From: Rahnella sp. AA
GTDB lineage: Bacteria; Pseudomonadota; Gammaproteobacteria; Enterobacterales; Enterobacteriaceae
Assembly (NCBI RefSeq): GCF_002834385.1
Contig: NZ_PITQ01000002.1
Location: forward strand, 186,001 to 250,000
Length of the DNA: 64,000 nucleotides
Direction: 5' to 3'
Positions 53,130-62,862 of this stretch are shown piece after piece. The position numbers and the translations under genes were made by a program. Position 1 is the stretch's first letter. The number at the start of each line of letters is the position of its first letter. The notes beneath the pieces are model-generated. The model did no database searches and was not told the DNA's origin. It saw only the letters and a list, made by a program, of their open reading frames with translations.

Positions 53130-53582
53130 TTATGCTGCTTTCCGGTTGCTCCGGTAAATAAGCGCCAGTGCGATAATCAGGCAGGGGATCGCCGCGAGAC
53201 GGTGCCATGACAGCGCGATTTGCGGGTTATCCAGCCAGCCGAAATTGTCGATGAGCATTCCCATCGCCAGTTGCCCTAAAATCACGGCGACCGTAGCGAC
53301 CGCCGTCCCTACCCGCGGCACGGCTGTCACCATCACAATGATGTAAGGCACACCAAATAACGCGCCCATTAGCTGCCATTTGGGTACGGTGAGCAACGTT
53401 GCCTGCTGCGGCGTTTGCAGAAACAGAATCAGCACCGCCGTGATGGCCGCGCCGACGCTGAACGTCAGAAATGCGCTTTTCAGGACGCCGACCTTTTCGC
53501 CCAGTTGCCCGTTTACCGCCGCCTGCATACTCAGCGCCGCACCGGCCACGATAGCCAGAACAATCATAATCATTTCAGTCAT
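53130..53582 (-). CDS. DUF606/YdcZ-type small membrane transporter, subunit 2
   Basis: 150 residues with five hydrophobic segments: IMIVLAIVAGAALSMQAAVNGQLGEKVG is the DUF606 signature, and GQLAMGMLIDNFGWL closes it. Half-size drug/metabolite-type transporters of this kind often occur as neighbouring pairs that may work together. Follows its paralogue after three bases, so co-transcribed. Substrate unknown. Confidence 0.85.
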   Translation of the reverse strand: MTEMIMIVLAIVAGAALSMQAAVNGQLGEKVGVLKSAFLTFSVGAAITAVLILFLQTPQQATLLTVPKWQLMGALFGVPYIIVMVTAVPRVGTAVATVAVILGQLAMGMLIDNFGWLDNPQIALSWHRLAAIPCLIIALALIYRSNRKAA

Positions 53583-53585
53583 TGG

Positions 53586-54023
53586 TTAACCCCAGGCAAT
53601 CAGAACAAGTGCAGCAACAATAAACACCAGCGCCAGCAGGCGTTCACCGCCCACTTTTTTATGCGGTGTGCCAAACCAGCCGAAATGGTCGATCAGAACA
53701 CTTTTCGCCACCTGCCCGGACAAAATCGCGATCATCGTCATCCCGATACCAATCACCGGTGTCGCAATAGTCAGCACCACGACATACACCGGCCCCAGCA
53801 CGCCGCCGAGCAGTTGCCAGCCGGGTTGCTGAGTGTAAGAAGGCGCATTCCGCGGGCTGAAAAACAGCACCAGTAAACCGGTCAGCACCGCGCCGACGCC
53901 AAAAATGCTGAGCGTCGCCCATAAGTGCCCGACTTCTGTTCCCAGCGGGCCGATAAGCCCCGCCTCCAGTGAAAGCCCCATCCCCGCCAGAACGACCAGC
54001 GGAATTAACATCAGATTCATCAT
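53586..54023 (-). CDS. DUF606/YdcZ-type small membrane transporter, subunit 1
   Basis: 145 residues with five hydrophobic segments. MMNLMLIPLVVLAGMGLSLEAGLIGPLGTEVGHLWATL and GQVAKSVLIDHFGWFG are the family signatures. Divergent from a LysR gene 114 bases away, which probably controls the pair. Either of the first two ATG codons could be the start. Confidence 0.85.
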   Translation of the reverse strand: MMNLMLIPLVVLAGMGLSLEAGLIGPLGTEVGHLWATLSIFGVGAVLTGLLVLFFSPRNAPSYTQQPGWQLLGGVLGPVYVVVLTIATPVIGIGMTMIAILSGQVAKSVLIDHFGWFGTPHKKVGGERLLALVFIVAALVLIAWG

Positions 54024-54137
54024 TGCCCTGTTCTCATTATTTTTACTGCCCGGTATTTAAGAAGCGGCGACTATAGCGTGACAACGTTATGCGAAAAACA
54101 GCACAATCAGGAAAATACCTTTGCAGGAATCGCACAG

Positions 54138-55067
54138 ATGAAAAGCTTCAATCAGATCAACATCCAGTCTTTGCGCCTGTTTGTGGCGGTGCTCGACCAG
54201 GGGAATTTCTCCGAAGTGGCGCGACGCGAAGCGATGTCACCGTCCACGGTTTCACGCGTTATTGCCCAGCTGGAGCAGGCTTTACAGACGCAGTTGCTGT
54301 ACCGCAACACGCGGGCGGTCAGCCCGACAGAATCCGGAAAGTTACTGGCGGAGCATGCGCGTCAGGTGCTGACGCAGCTGGATCTCGCCGAGCAGGATTT
54401 ACAGGAACAAAGCAGCGAACCGGGCGGGCTGGTACGAATTAATGCGCCGGTAGTTTTTGGTCAGCGTCATGTTGCGCCCTGGCTGGCGGAACTGAGTACG
54501 CGTTTTCCCCGGCTGAACATCGAACTGATGCAGACGGATGATTTCATCGATCCGTTGCAGGACAGCGTCGATCTTCTTATCCGGATTGGCGTCATGGCCG
54601 ATTCCACCCTTCAGGCACGAACGCTCGGGCACCAGAATTTCCGTCTCGCCGCCAGCCCGGCATATCTCGCCCGTGCGGGCATTCCTGCTACGCCGGACGA
54701 TCTTTCAAACCACAGTTGTCTGGTTTTTAAAGGGTTTGCCGGTTCCCAGCGCTGGTACTTCCGCCAGCCGGAAAAAGAATGGCGTTCATGGAACCTGCGC
54801 GGCGCTCTCACCAGCAATAACGCTGAAACCCTGACGCAGGCAGCCATCGGCGGAATGGGGTTAGTGGTTTTCCCAACCTGGCTGATTGGCGATGCGCTGC
54901 GCGCCGGAACTCTGGTGAGCGTATTGCCTGAGTACCAGGTTTCCACGTCGCCGGAACCACAGACTATCTCGGCGTTGTATCCGAATGCCCGCAGGGCTTC
55001 AGTTAAGGTGCGGGTGGTGATTGATTATCTGGTGGAGAAGTTTGGGGAGCCAGCTTATTGGGAATGA
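54138..55067 (+). CDS. LysR-family regulator next to the DUF606 pair
   Basis: 309 residues from ATG 54138 (MKSFNQINIQSLRLFVAVLDQGNFSEVARREAMSPSTVSRVIAQLEQAL) with AGGA nine bases upstream. The effector domain follows the common CrgA/AaeR-like pattern (RINAPVVFGQRHVAPWLAEL; DLLIRIGVMADSTLQAR; GLVVFPTWLIGDALRAGTLV). Divergent orientation makes the DUF606 genes the likely targets. Confidence 0.87.
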   Translation: MKSFNQINIQSLRLFVAVLDQGNFSEVARREAMSPSTVSRVIAQLEQALQTQLLYRNTRAVSPTESGKLLAEHARQVLTQLDLAEQDLQEQSSEPGGLVRINAPVVFGQRHVAPWLAELSTRFPRLNIELMQTDDFIDPLQDSVDLLIRIGVMADSTLQARTLGHQNFRLAASPAYLARAGIPATPDDLSNHSCLVFKGFAGSQRWYFRQPEKEWRSWNLRGALTSNNAETLTQAAIGGMGLVVFPTWLIGDALRAGTLVSVLPEYQVSTSPEPQTISALYPNARRASVKVRVVIDYLVEKFGEPAYWE

Positions 55068-55094
55068 GGCGGCTGCACCGGGGATTTCATATTT

Positions 55095-55315
55095 GATCGA
55101 GAAAATTTCGGTTTCTCATGAGCGGTGATCACTTAATTCATCGTGCCGAAACCGCCCAAAAGAGGCCAGGACGGGCCTCTCTTGGATCTCTCGCGTCTTT
55201 TCACTGCGCGCTACCGCTCGTTGGCATTGTTTCAGCAACTCCGGCGAGTGCCGCAAACGCCGCCGCTGCGCGGTTCTTTCGCTTCGGGTTCGAACCGGCT
55301 CGAAAAAACACTCTC
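55095..55315 (+). repeat. Unnamed structured repeat, copy C
   Basis: Left end GATCGAGAAAATTTCGGTTT (55095-55114), with GAAACCG able to pair back. Hairpin AGAGGCC/GGCCTCT (55161-55180); core 1 ACTGCGCGCT (55203-55212) followed by ACCGCTCGTTGG; core 2 GCCGCTGCGCGGT (55262-55274). The part after core 2 folds less clearly (GGTTCGAACC palindrome). The open frame 55118-55537 crosses this and is judged not to be a gene. Confidence 0.72.
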
Positions 55316-55343
55316 GCTGTTTCTCACCACTCTCTCAACGTCG

Positions 55344-55484
55344 TTTTGAAAGCGGCCACAAGCTTTCTAATTCACAACCTCACCGCTAATTGTTTTTTAA
55401 AAAATGAACAGGCGGTTTCACCAGAAATTAAGTATGAAAACAGGATACCTTTGAATTTAGATAAGCCCCCAGCCGCTTTCAAAA
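55344..55484. repeat. Segment between repeats C and D bounded by a 13-bp inverted repeat
   Basis: TTTTGAAAGCGGC (55344-55356) and GCCGCTTTCAAAA (55472-55484) are exact inverses, enclosing 115 AT-rich bases. No gene, start site or known element is seen inside. Confidence 0.7.
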
Positions 55485-55489
55485 ATCAC

Positions 55490-55740
55490 GCCGTAGCGAG
55501 AGGTGGAAAACCGCGTATCTGTTCGCGCGGTTTGTAACCCGAGAGGAGGGAACCGCGCAGCGGCGGGATTTTGCGGCAATAGCTGTGGCACCTGAAACAT
55601 AGCCATCAAGCGGTAGCGCGCAGTTAAAAAAGCGCAGAGTCCAGAGACCCGCGCGTTACCGGGTCTTTGGTCGGTGTGGGCCGATGCCCACGACCTTGAC
55701 GTTGGTGTGGGCCGACGCCCACGGTTTTGACCTTAAAGTT
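55490..55740 (-). repeat. Unnamed structured repeat, copy D
   Basis: Faces copy C. Plus-strand order: hairpin AAACCGCG/CGCGGTTT (55508-55533); core 2 as ACCGCGCAGCGGC (55552-55564); core 1 as AGCGCGCAGT (55615-55624); hairpin AGACCCG/CGGGTCT (55645-55666); then a 31-base unit present twice (55670-55700 and 55701-55731), each with a GTGGGC/GCCCAC hairpin and ending TTGAC. Copy B has one such unit. 55068-55757 therefore holds repeats only. Confidence 0.72.
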
Positions 55741-55757
55741 GAAGTTGAAATTGAAAA

Positions 55758-56216
55758 CTAAACCTTAAACTCCATCCCTACATGCGCGATCCCATCTTCA
55801 TCATAAATCTCCGTATACGCCACAAACCCCAGTCTGCCGTAAAACTGTTGTAAGTGCGCCTGCGCGGAAATCGCAATCCGCTCGCCCGGCCAGTGTTTCT
55901 GGCACGCCGCCAGCGCCTGTTCCATCAACTGGTAGCCCAGTTTCAGGCCACGGGCGGAAGGCGCGACGATCACACGTCCGATGGCGACGTCATCTTCATG
56001 ACGCAAAATACGCGCATACGCCGCCGGTTTCCCGCCGAGCCATGCAACGATATGACGGTTTTCACCAGCCAGATCCTGCCCGTCGATATCCTGATAAACA
56101 CAGGCTTGCTCAACCACAAACACTTCGCTGCGCAGGGCCAGAATGGCGTAAATCTGCGCGGCGTTAAGTTCGCTGTGATGATAATCCTGCCAGTGGAGAG
56201 AAGAAGATTCGCTCAT
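55758..56216 (-). CDS. elaA: ElaA, GNAT-family N-acetyltransferase
   Basis: 152 residues. MSESSSLHWQDYHHSELNAAQIYAILALRSEVFVVEQACVYQDIDGQDL is the ElaA N-terminus. The acetyl-CoA loop is IVAPSARGLKLGYQLMEQAL, followed by ISAQAHLQQFYGRLGFV. The acceptor is unknown. It stands alone between repeat D and the bet locus. Confidence 0.92.
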   Translation of the reverse strand: MSESSSLHWQDYHHSELNAAQIYAILALRSEVFVVEQACVYQDIDGQDLAGENRHIVAWLGGKPAAYARILRHEDDVAIGRVIVAPSARGLKLGYQLMEQALAACQKHWPGERIAISAQAHLQQFYGRLGFVAYTEIYDEDGIAHVGMEFKV

Positions 56217-56340
56217 GAATAGATGCCCCGCCCTTACCTGAATTCGCCGTTATCTGGCTGCAAAAAAAAAAGAGATATCCCGAAGAATATCTCTTTGTAT
56301 CATGCCTTAAAGGCTATTTGTAACCAGCCTGTAAAAACAT

Positions 56341-58026
56341 TCAGGCAGATTTTTTTAATGGTCCGGTGCGTACCGGCGCGTCGCCTGCGGTGTAGTAATC
56401 CGCCGTGCTGCGCGGCAAAGGCTGACGTCCGCGGATTTTGTCGGCAATCTTCTCGGCGATCATGATCGTCGTGGCGTTCAGGTTGCCGGTGATGATTTGC
56501 GGCATGATGGAAGCATCGACCACACGCAGCGCTTCGGTGCCGTGAACACGTCCCTGCCCGTCCACTACCGCCATGTCGTCGGTGCCCATTTTGCACGAAC
56601 AGGACGGGTGGAACGCCGTTTCCGCATGTTCGCGGATAAACGCGTCCAGCTCTTCGTCGGTCTGCACATGTTTGCCCGGGCTGATTTCACGGCCACGATA
56701 AGCATCCAGCGCCGGTTGAGCCATGATTTCACGCGTGATGCGGATCGCATCGCGGAATTCCTGCCAGTCCTGCTCGCTCGCCATGTAGTTAAACAAAATG
56801 CTCGGATGCTGATGCGGATCTTTCGATTTCACCTGTATGCGTCCGCGGCTCGGTGAACGCATCGAGCCTACGTGCGCCTGGAAACCGTGCTCTTTCACCG
56901 CGTTACTGCCGTTGTAGTTAATCGCCACCGGCAGGAAGTGATACTGAATATTCGGCCACGCAAATTCTTCACGGCTGCGGATAAAGCCGCCCGCTTCGAA
57001 CTGATTACTCGCGCCAACGCCGGTGCCTTTGAACAACCATTCCGCACCGATCGCGGGCTGATTGTGCATCTGCAAGGCCGGATACAGTGAAACCGGCCGG
57101 GTACAGCTGTATTGCAGGTACATTTCCAGGTGATCCTGCAAATTCTCGCCGACGCCCGGCAAATCATGCACCACCGGAATATCCAGCTTATTGAGCAATT
57201 CTGCCGGGCCAACGCCCGAACGTTGCAGAATTTGCGGAGAGGCTATCGCGCCGCTGCACAGCAACACTTCCCGCTTCGCTTTGGCCTTCACCGCTTTATC
57301 GCCGTCACCTTTGAAATAGCTGACGCCAACGGCGCGTTTGCCTTCAAAGAGGATTCTGTCGGTCATGGCGTGCGTGACGATAGTCAGGTTCGCGCGCGGT
57401 TTTGCCTGATCAAGATAACCGCGAGCGGTACTGGCGCGTCGACCTTTCGGCGTAACGGTCCGGTCCATCGGGCCAAAACCTTCCTGCTGATACCCGTTCA
57501 GATCGTCAGTGCGCGGATAACCGGCCTGAACGCCCGCTTCAATCATCGCGTGGAATAACGGATTGTTGCCTTTTTTAGGCGTCGCGACGCTCACCGGGCC
57601 ATCGCCACCGTGAAAATCATTCGGGCCGATATCGCGGGTTTCTGCCTTGCGGAAATACGGCAGGCAATCCAGATAACTCCAGTCTTCCAGCCCCGGCGCT
57701 TTTGCCCAGTTGTCGAAATCCATCGCGTTACCGCGGATGTAACACATGCCATTGATCAGCGACGAACCACCCAGCCCTTTGCCGCGTCCGCATTCCATAC
57801 GGCGGTTGTTCATGTGCGGCTCCGGGTCGGTTTCATACGCCCAGTTATAACGACGCCCCTGCAACGGGAAAGCCAGTGCGGCAGGCATCTGCGTGCGGAA
57901 ATCCAGACGATAATCCGGGCCACCGGCTTCGAGCAGCAGTACATTGACGGCGCTGTCTTCGGTCAGTCGGGTGGCGAGTACGTTGCCGGCAGAACCGGCA
58001 CCAATAATGATGTAATCGTAATCCAT
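56341..58026 (-). CDS. betA: Choline dehydrogenase BetA
   Basis: Membrane-associated FAD enzyme of the GMC family that oxidises choline to betaine aldehyde. 561 residues. FAD motif [21 protein letters not shown] at the start, GMC signatures [19 protein letters not shown] and [20 protein letters not shown], and active-site HPSCSCKMG near the end. Third gene of betIBA, 24 bases after betB. An additional short palindromic AT-rich stretch (56268-56296) follows the elaA side and may end both messages. Confidence 0.96.
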   Translation of the reverse strand: MDYDYIIIGAGSAGNVLATRLTEDSAVNVLLLEAGGPDYRLDFRTQMPAALAFPLQGRRYNWAYETDPEPHMNNRRMECGRGKGLGGSSLINGMCYIRGNAMDFDNWAKAPGLEDWSYLDCLPYFRKAETRDIGPNDFHGGDGPVSVATPKKGNNPLFHAMIEAGVQAGYPRTDDLNGYQQEGFGPMDRTVTPKGRRASTARGYLDQAKPRANLTIVTHAMTDRILFEGKRAVGVSYFKGDGDKAVKAKAKREVLLCSGAIASPQILQRSGVGPAELLNKLDIPVVHDLPGVGENLQDHLEMYLQYSCTRPVSLYPALQMHNQPAIGAEWLFKGTGVGASNQFEAGGFIRSREEFAWPNIQYHFLPVAINYNGSNAVKEHGFQAHVGSMRSPSRGRIQVKSKDPHQHPSILFNYMASEQDWQEFRDAIRITREIMAQPALDAYRGREISPGKHVQTDEELDAFIREHAETAFHPSCSCKMGTDDMAVVDGQGRVHGTEALRVVDASIMPQIITGNLNATTIMIAEKIADKIRGRQPLPRSTADYYTAGDAPVRTGPLKKSA

Positions 58027-58050
58027 TAAAATCTCCTCTGTTGCGGCGGA

Positions 58051-59520
58051 TTAAAAGACTGAGCTGAATTCGCCCAGTTCGACCTGCACGGATTTGATTT
58101 GGGTGTAATGCTCAAGCGTGGTGACGCCGTTTTCGCGCCCGACGCCGGAATGTTTGTAACCGCCCACCGGCATTTCTGCGGCGGATTCGCCCCAGGTGTT
58201 GATCCAGCAAATCCCGGCTTCCAGCTTGTGGATCACGCGATGCGCGCGGTTGAGATCTTGCGTGACCAGCCCGGCGGCCAGACCGTATTCGGTATCGTTG
58301 GCGCGGCGGATCACTTCTTCTTCGCTCTCATAGGTCAGGATGCTCATCACCGGCCCGAAGATTTCTTCACGGACGATCAGCATGTCATCTCGGCAGTCGG
58401 TAAAGACCGTCGGGGCAACGTAAGCGCCACGGGCAAAGTCGCCGGTGGTGACGCGTTCGCCGCCGGTCAGCAGCGTTGCGCCTTCGCGTTTACCGCTTTC
58501 GATATAACGCAGCACAGATTCCATGTGCGCGAAGCTGACCAGCGGGCCGAAGTTGACGTTCTCATCCGTCGGATCACCCAAACGAATGCGTTTCACGCGC
58601 TCGAGCACTTTGGCTTCGAAGGCTTTGTGCAGCGATTTCGGAATGAATACGCGCGTACCGTTGGTGCAGACCTGCCCCGAGCTGTAAAAATTCGCCATCA
58701 TGGCGATGTCGGCAGCTTTATCGAGATCCGCGTCGTCAAAAATAATGAGCGGAGATTTGCCACCGAGTTCCATCGTTACTTCTTTCAGGGTCGATGCCGA
58801 CGCGCTGGCCATCACTTTCTTGCCGGTTTTGATGCCGCCGGTGAAAGACACTTTGGCGATGTCAGGATGATCCGTTAATGCCTGCCCGACGTCTGCCGCA
58901 CCGGTGACGACGCTGAATACGCCGTCCGGCACGCCGGCTTCGGTGTAAATTTCCGCCAGTTTCAGTGCGGTCAGTGACGTATTTTCACTTGGCTTGAAGA
59001 CCATCGCGTTACCGGCCGCCAGCGCGGGTGCAGATTTCCACAACGCAATCTGAATCGGGTAATTCCACGCGCCGATCCCGGCCACCACGCCCAGCGGTTC
59101 GCGGCGGGTGTAGACAAAGGAAGAATCGCGCAGCGGGATCTGCTGGCCTTCGATGGCAGGAATTAATCCGGCGTAGTATTCCAGCACGTCTGCGCCGGTC
59201 ACGATATCTACTGCCAGCGTTTCGGACAGCGGTTTACCGGTGTCGGCGGTTTCTATCGCCGCCAGCTCATCGTTGCGGTCGCGCAGAATATCTACCGCAC
59301 GGCGCAGGATGCGCGAACGGCTCATGGCCGTCATCGCTGCCCAGACTTTCTGGCCTTTTTGCGCGGCTTTCACCGCCAGATCAACGTCTGCGTGCGTGGC
59401 GGATTGCACCTGCGCAATCACTTCGCCATTGGCCGGATTCACGGCGTCGAAGGTGTCATCCCCGGTACTGTCCTGAAAATGCCCGTTGATATAAAGTTTT
59501 TGCTTGCCGTAGCGGGACAT
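58051..59520 (-). CDS. betB: Betaine aldehyde dehydrogenase BetB
   Basis: NAD(P)-linked oxidation of betaine aldehyde to glycine betaine, an osmoprotectant. 489 residues. Catalytic glutamate is in [18 protein letters not shown] and nucleophile cysteine in [15 protein letters not shown]; cofactor motif [12 protein letters not shown]. The start [18 protein letters not shown] fits the family. Second gene of betIBA, 45 bases after betI. Confidence 0.96.
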   Translation of the reverse strand: MSRYGKQKLYINGHFQDSTGDDTFDAVNPANGEVIAQVQSATHADVDLAVKAAQKGQKVWAAMTAMSRSRILRRAVDILRDRNDELAAIETADTGKPLSETLAVDIVTGADVLEYYAGLIPAIEGQQIPLRDSSFVYTRREPLGVVAGIGAWNYPIQIALWKSAPALAAGNAMVFKPSENTSLTALKLAEIYTEAGVPDGVFSVVTGAADVGQALTDHPDIAKVSFTGGIKTGKKVMASASASTLKEVTMELGGKSPLIIFDDADLDKAADIAMMANFYSSGQVCTNGTRVFIPKSLHKAFEAKVLERVKRIRLGDPTDENVNFGPLVSFAHMESVLRYIESGKREGATLLTGGERVTTGDFARGAYVAPTVFTDCRDDMLIVREEIFGPVMSILTYESEEEVIRRANDTEYGLAAGLVTQDLNRAHRVIHKLEAGICWINTWGESAAEMPVGGYKHSGVGRENGVTTLEHYTQIKSVQVELGEFSSVF

Positions 59521-59565
59521 AAATCTCTCCTCGGTCTGTGCGGTCTGATGGATTCTCTGCGTGAA

Positions 59566-60153
59566 TTACGGCGTAACCAGCTGCGACTCAATGTGGCGGC
59601 GGGTAATTTGCATCGCCTCGGCGCGGTTAAATTCCTTACCGCTCAGCGCACCGCGCAGCCACAGGCCGTCAATCAGTGCAGCGGTACTTTGCGCCGCGAG
59701 TCGCGCTTCGCCTTTGGGCAGAAAATGCCTGAATTCAGAACATAAATTTGAATAGAGCCGGCGGCTGTTGACCTGTTGCAGCCGGTACAACTGCGGGTGA
59801 TGCATGCTGCTCGCCCAGAAGGCCAGCCAGGTTTTCATCGCCGCGCTGTTGGTCTGACTGTCGTCAAAATTGGCTTCTGCAATCGCATGCAGCCGCGCCG
59901 TCGGTGCGGTATCCGTCAGTTGCGACAACCGCAACTGCACCCCTTCCCCCAGATGACTGAGCAGATAGCGCATGGTCGCTTCCAGCAGCCCATTCTTGTC
60001 ACGAAAATAGTGACTGATGATGCCGTTGGAGACGCCTGCGCGGCGCGCAATTTGCGAAATCGAGGCATCGTGCATCCCGACTTCGTTCACTGCGGCCAGC
60101 GTTGCCTCAATCAATTGCTGCCGTCTGATGGGCTGCATTCCTACTTTGGGCAT
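59566..60153 (-). CDS. betI: BetI, TetR-family choline-sensing repressor
   Basis: 195 residues from ATG 60153 ([50 protein letters not shown]), with AGGAG upstream; same length as E. coli BetI. The frame extends to 60222 without similarity. Represses betIBA and betT unless choline is present. Its operator lies in the 236-base gap to betT. Confidence 0.95.
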   Translation of the reverse strand: MPKVGMQPIRRQQLIEATLAAVNEVGMHDASISQIARRAGVSNGIISHYFRDKNGLLEATMRYLLSHLGEGVQLRLSQLTDTAPTARLHAIAEANFDDSQTNSAAMKTWLAFWASSMHHPQLYRLQQVNSRRLYSNLCSEFRHFLPKGEARLAAQSTAALIDGLWLRGALSGKEFNRAEAMQITRRHIESQLVTP

Positions 60154-60263
60154 GGATCCGGCTCCTGAAAATGAGCGGGTTGAGACGCGCTTAAAAAACC
60201 GTTTTTTTACGCTTTCGTCCAACCTTGTTAACGCTCTGACGTCACCTATTTAACTTTTTTTTG

Positions 60264-60277
60264 ATTGAACGTTCAAT
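60264..60277. promoter_or_regulatory. BetI operator in the betI-betT divergent promoter
   Basis: ATTGAACGTTCAAT is a perfect palindrome, close to the E. coli BetI site (TTGATTGGACGTTCAAT). It lies between the divergent betIBA and betT start regions. Confidence 0.82.
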
Positions 60278-60389
60278 TAAAAATGCATATATTTTATTAC
60301 CAATACGTTAGTATTTTGTATGATTATTGAGATGAATTTAGCGCCAATTTATTGAAAAACAGTGAATAATTAACAAGACAGGGGAAAAG

Positions 60390-62444
60390 ATGGCGATTGC
60401 CGATACGAAAGAGAAATTACCTGAGAAACCACGTGACCAGCTCAACAAGGTGGTATTTTTCACCTCCGCCGGTCTGATTTTAGCCTTCACTTTGATGACC
60501 ATTTTCTTCACCGATTTATCGGGAAAATGGATCAGCCTGACGCTCAACTGGGTATCCGCCACCTTCGGCTGGTATTACATGCTGGCGGCGACGCTGTACA
60601 TCGTGTTTGTAGTGTTCATAGCCTGCTCGCGCTTCGGTTCGATCAAGTTAGGCCCTGAACAATCCAAACCCGAATTCAGCATGATGAGCTGGGCGGCGAT
60701 GTTATTTGCTGCCGGGATCGGCATCGACCTGATGTTTTTCTCGGTCGCCGAACCGGTAACGCAATACATGTTACCGCCGGAAGGCAACGGCCAGACGCTG
60801 GAAGCCGCACGACAGGCGATGACCTGGACGTTGTTTCACTACGGGCTGACCGGCTGGGCGATGTACGCGCTGATGGGTATCGCGCTCGGGTATTTCAGCT
60901 ACCGTTATAACCTGCCGCTGACCATCCGTTCGGCGCTCTACCCGATTTTTGGCAAGCGAATCAACGGGCCTATCGGCCACAGCGTGGATATCGCCGCCGT
61001 CGTCGGGACAATTTTTGGGATTGCAACAACGCTTGGGATCGGCGTTGTGCAGCTGAACTACGGGCTGAAAGTGCTGTTCCATATTCCGGAAAACCTGACC
61101 GTGCAGGCAGCGCTGATTTTGCTGTCGGTGATCATGGCGACGGTCTCGGTCACGTCCGGCGTGAATAAAGGCATCCGTATTCTTTCGGAGCTGAACGTGC
61201 TGCTGGCGCTGGGGCTGATTCTGTTCCTGCTGTTCTTCGGCAACACCGAATTCCTGCTGAACGCGCTGGTACTGAATATCGGCGATTACATCAACCGGTT
61301 TATGGGGATGACGCTGAACACCTTTGCGTTCGACCGCCCGACAGAGTGGATGAACAGCTGGACGCTGTTCTTCTGGGCGTGGTGGGTGGCGTGGTCGCCG
61401 TTTGTCGGCCTGTTCCTGGCGCGTATTTCCCGTGGCCGCACCATCCGCCAGTTTGTGCTGGGGACGCTTATCATCCCGTTCGTCTTCACCCTGCTGTGGC
61501 TGTCGATTTTCGGTAACAGCGCGCTGTATCAGATTCTGCACGGCAATCTGGATTTTGCGAACGAAGTGATCTCGCACCCTGAGCGCGGCGTTTACAGCCT
61601 GCTGGCGCAGTATCCGGGCTTTACGCTCAGTGCGTCTGTCGCGACCATCACCGGCCTGCTGTTTTATGTCACCTCGGCGGATTCCGGTTCGCTGGTACTG
61701 GGGAACTTCACCTCAAAACTGGCGGATATTAACAACGATGCGCCGAACTGGTTACGGATTTTCTGGTCAGTCACCATCGGCGTGCTGACGCTCGGCATGC
61801 TGATGACCGACGGCGTTTCTGCACTGCAAAACACCACGGTCATCATGGGGCTGCCGTTCAGTTTTGTGATTTTCTTCATCATGGCCGGGCTGTATAAATC
61901 CCTGCGTCTGGAAGATTACCGCCGCGCCAGCACCCAGCAATCGCTGGCACCGCTTCCGGCGACGAGCGACGCGGCGCTGAACTGGAAGCAACGCCTTTCA
62001 CGGGTCATGAATTATCCGGGCACGCGCCATACACAAAAAATGATGGATACCGTGTGCCGTCCGGCGATGCAGGAAGTGGCGCAGGAACTGGAATTGCGCG
62101 GCGCGAAAGTCACGTTCAACGAACATGAGCCGCAGGAAGATGAAAAAATCGGGCCGCTGGAATTGCAGGTGGCGCTGGGCGAAGAGCAGAACTTTGTGTA
62201 CCAGATCTGGCCGGTACGTTACGCGGTTCCGGCGTTTACCTACCGCGCCCGCGCCGGGAAATCGCACTATTACCGGCTGGAGACGTTCCTGCTAGAAGGC
62301 ACGCAGGGCAATGACCTGATGGACTTCACCAAACATCAGGTGATCAATGACATTCTGGATCAGTACGAACGCCATCTGAATTTCCTGCATATTAACCGCG
62401 AAGCGCCGGGGAATACGCTGACATTCCCGGAACAACCGGTTTAA
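60390..62444 (+). CDS. betT: High-affinity choline transporter BetT (BCCT family)
   Basis: 684 residues with 12 membrane segments and a long cytoplasmic C-terminal domain (from about residue 510), as in E. coli BetT (677). The BCCT signature is WTLFFWAWWVAWSPFVGLFLARISRGRTIRQF, and the Gly-rich AAGIGIDLMFFSVAEPV helix is present. Driven by protons in E. coli. Divergent from betIBA and followed by a strong terminator. Confidence 0.95.
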   Translation: MAIADTKEKLPEKPRDQLNKVVFFTSAGLILAFTLMTIFFTDLSGKWISLTLNWVSATFGWYYMLAATLYIVFVVFIACSRFGSIKLGPEQSKPEFSMMSWAAMLFAAGIGIDLMFFSVAEPVTQYMLPPEGNGQTLEAARQAMTWTLFHYGLTGWAMYALMGIALGYFSYRYNLPLTIRSALYPIFGKRINGPIGHSVDIAAVVGTIFGIATTLGIGVVQLNYGLKVLFHIPENLTVQAALILLSVIMATVSVTSGVNKGIRILSELNVLLALGLILFLLFFGNTEFLLNALVLNIGDYINRFMGMTLNTFAFDRPTEWMNSWTLFFWAWWVAWSPFVGLFLARISRGRTIRQFVLGTLIIPFVFTLLWLSIFGNSALYQILHGNLDFANEVISHPERGVYSLLAQYPGFTLSASVATITGLLFYVTSADSGSLVLGNFTSKLADINNDAPNWLRIFWSVTIGVLTLGMLMTDGVSALQNTTVIMGLPFSFVIFFIMAGLYKSLRLEDYRRASTQQSLAPLPATSDAALNWKQRLSRVMNYPGTRHTQKMMDTVCRPAMQEVAQELELRGAKVTFNEHEPQEDEKIGPLELQVALGEEQNFVYQIWPVRYAVPAFTYRARAGKSHYYRLETFLLEGTQGNDLMDFTKHQVINDILDQYERHLNFLHINREAPGNTLTFPEQPV

Positions 62445-62455
62445 CACAGACTCAC

Positions 62456-62480
62456 AAAAACCCGCGAAAGCGGGTTTTTT
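62456..62480. terminator. Terminator between betT and doc
   Basis: AACCCGC and GCGGGTT pair with a GAAA loop and a T run after (plus strand) and A-rich run before, so it works for both convergent genes. Its last bases touch the doc stop codon. Confidence 0.9.
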
Positions 62481-62862
62481 AATGGTTAATCAGTAATCTT
62501 AGTTTCGCTGCGGCTTCAGGCAAGTTAACCGCACCTTCAGCACAATCAACGGTCAGCTGAACGAGTGAGTCGCTTTTGACCAGACTCACACCATTACGCC
62601 GGAGAAAAATCAGGACGACCATCAGCGCGGTTCGTTTGTTACCATCGGTGAAAACATGCCCTCGCGCCACAGCAATCAAATGCGCTGCCCCCAAAGTGAT
62701 CACATCGCTGATACTTTCATATTCATGCAAATTGATAACTCTTGAGATAATTGCTTCTACCCTGCCCGGATCTGAAAAGCCTTGTACACCCGGAGGCGTC
62801 ATTAGAATTCTTTCATGAAAACCTATTATCTCCTCTGCGGAAATAAATTTTAATTCATTCAT
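62479..62862 (-). CDS. doc: Doc-type toxin (Fic/DOC family)
   Basis: 127 residues. The Fic/Doc motif HVFTDGNKRTA (69-79) has the lysine typical of Doc, which phosphorylates EF-Tu in phage P1 rather than AMPylating targets. N-terminal FISAEEIIGFHERIL and GVQGFSDPGRVEAII are also Doc-like. The start overlaps the antitoxin stop by four bases. Catalytic residues look intact, so the toxin is probably active. Confidence 0.93.
   Translation of the reverse strand: MNELKFISAEEIIGFHERILMTPPGVQGFSDPGRVEAIISRVINLHEYESISDVITLGAAHLIAVARGHVFTDGNKRTALMVVLIFLRRNGVSLVKSDSLVQLTVDCAEGAVNLPEAAAKLRLLINH

Noticed and set aside
55118-55537. 139-residue open frame over repeats C and the C-D centre
   Set aside because: It spans the repeat core and an AT-rich segment, and equivalent frames are broken in copies A, B and D. 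Conservation is of hairpins, not of the frame.
61058-61577. Antisense frames within betT
   Set aside because: Charged repetitive products (many Q, R, H) typical of shadows opposite membrane-protein genes.
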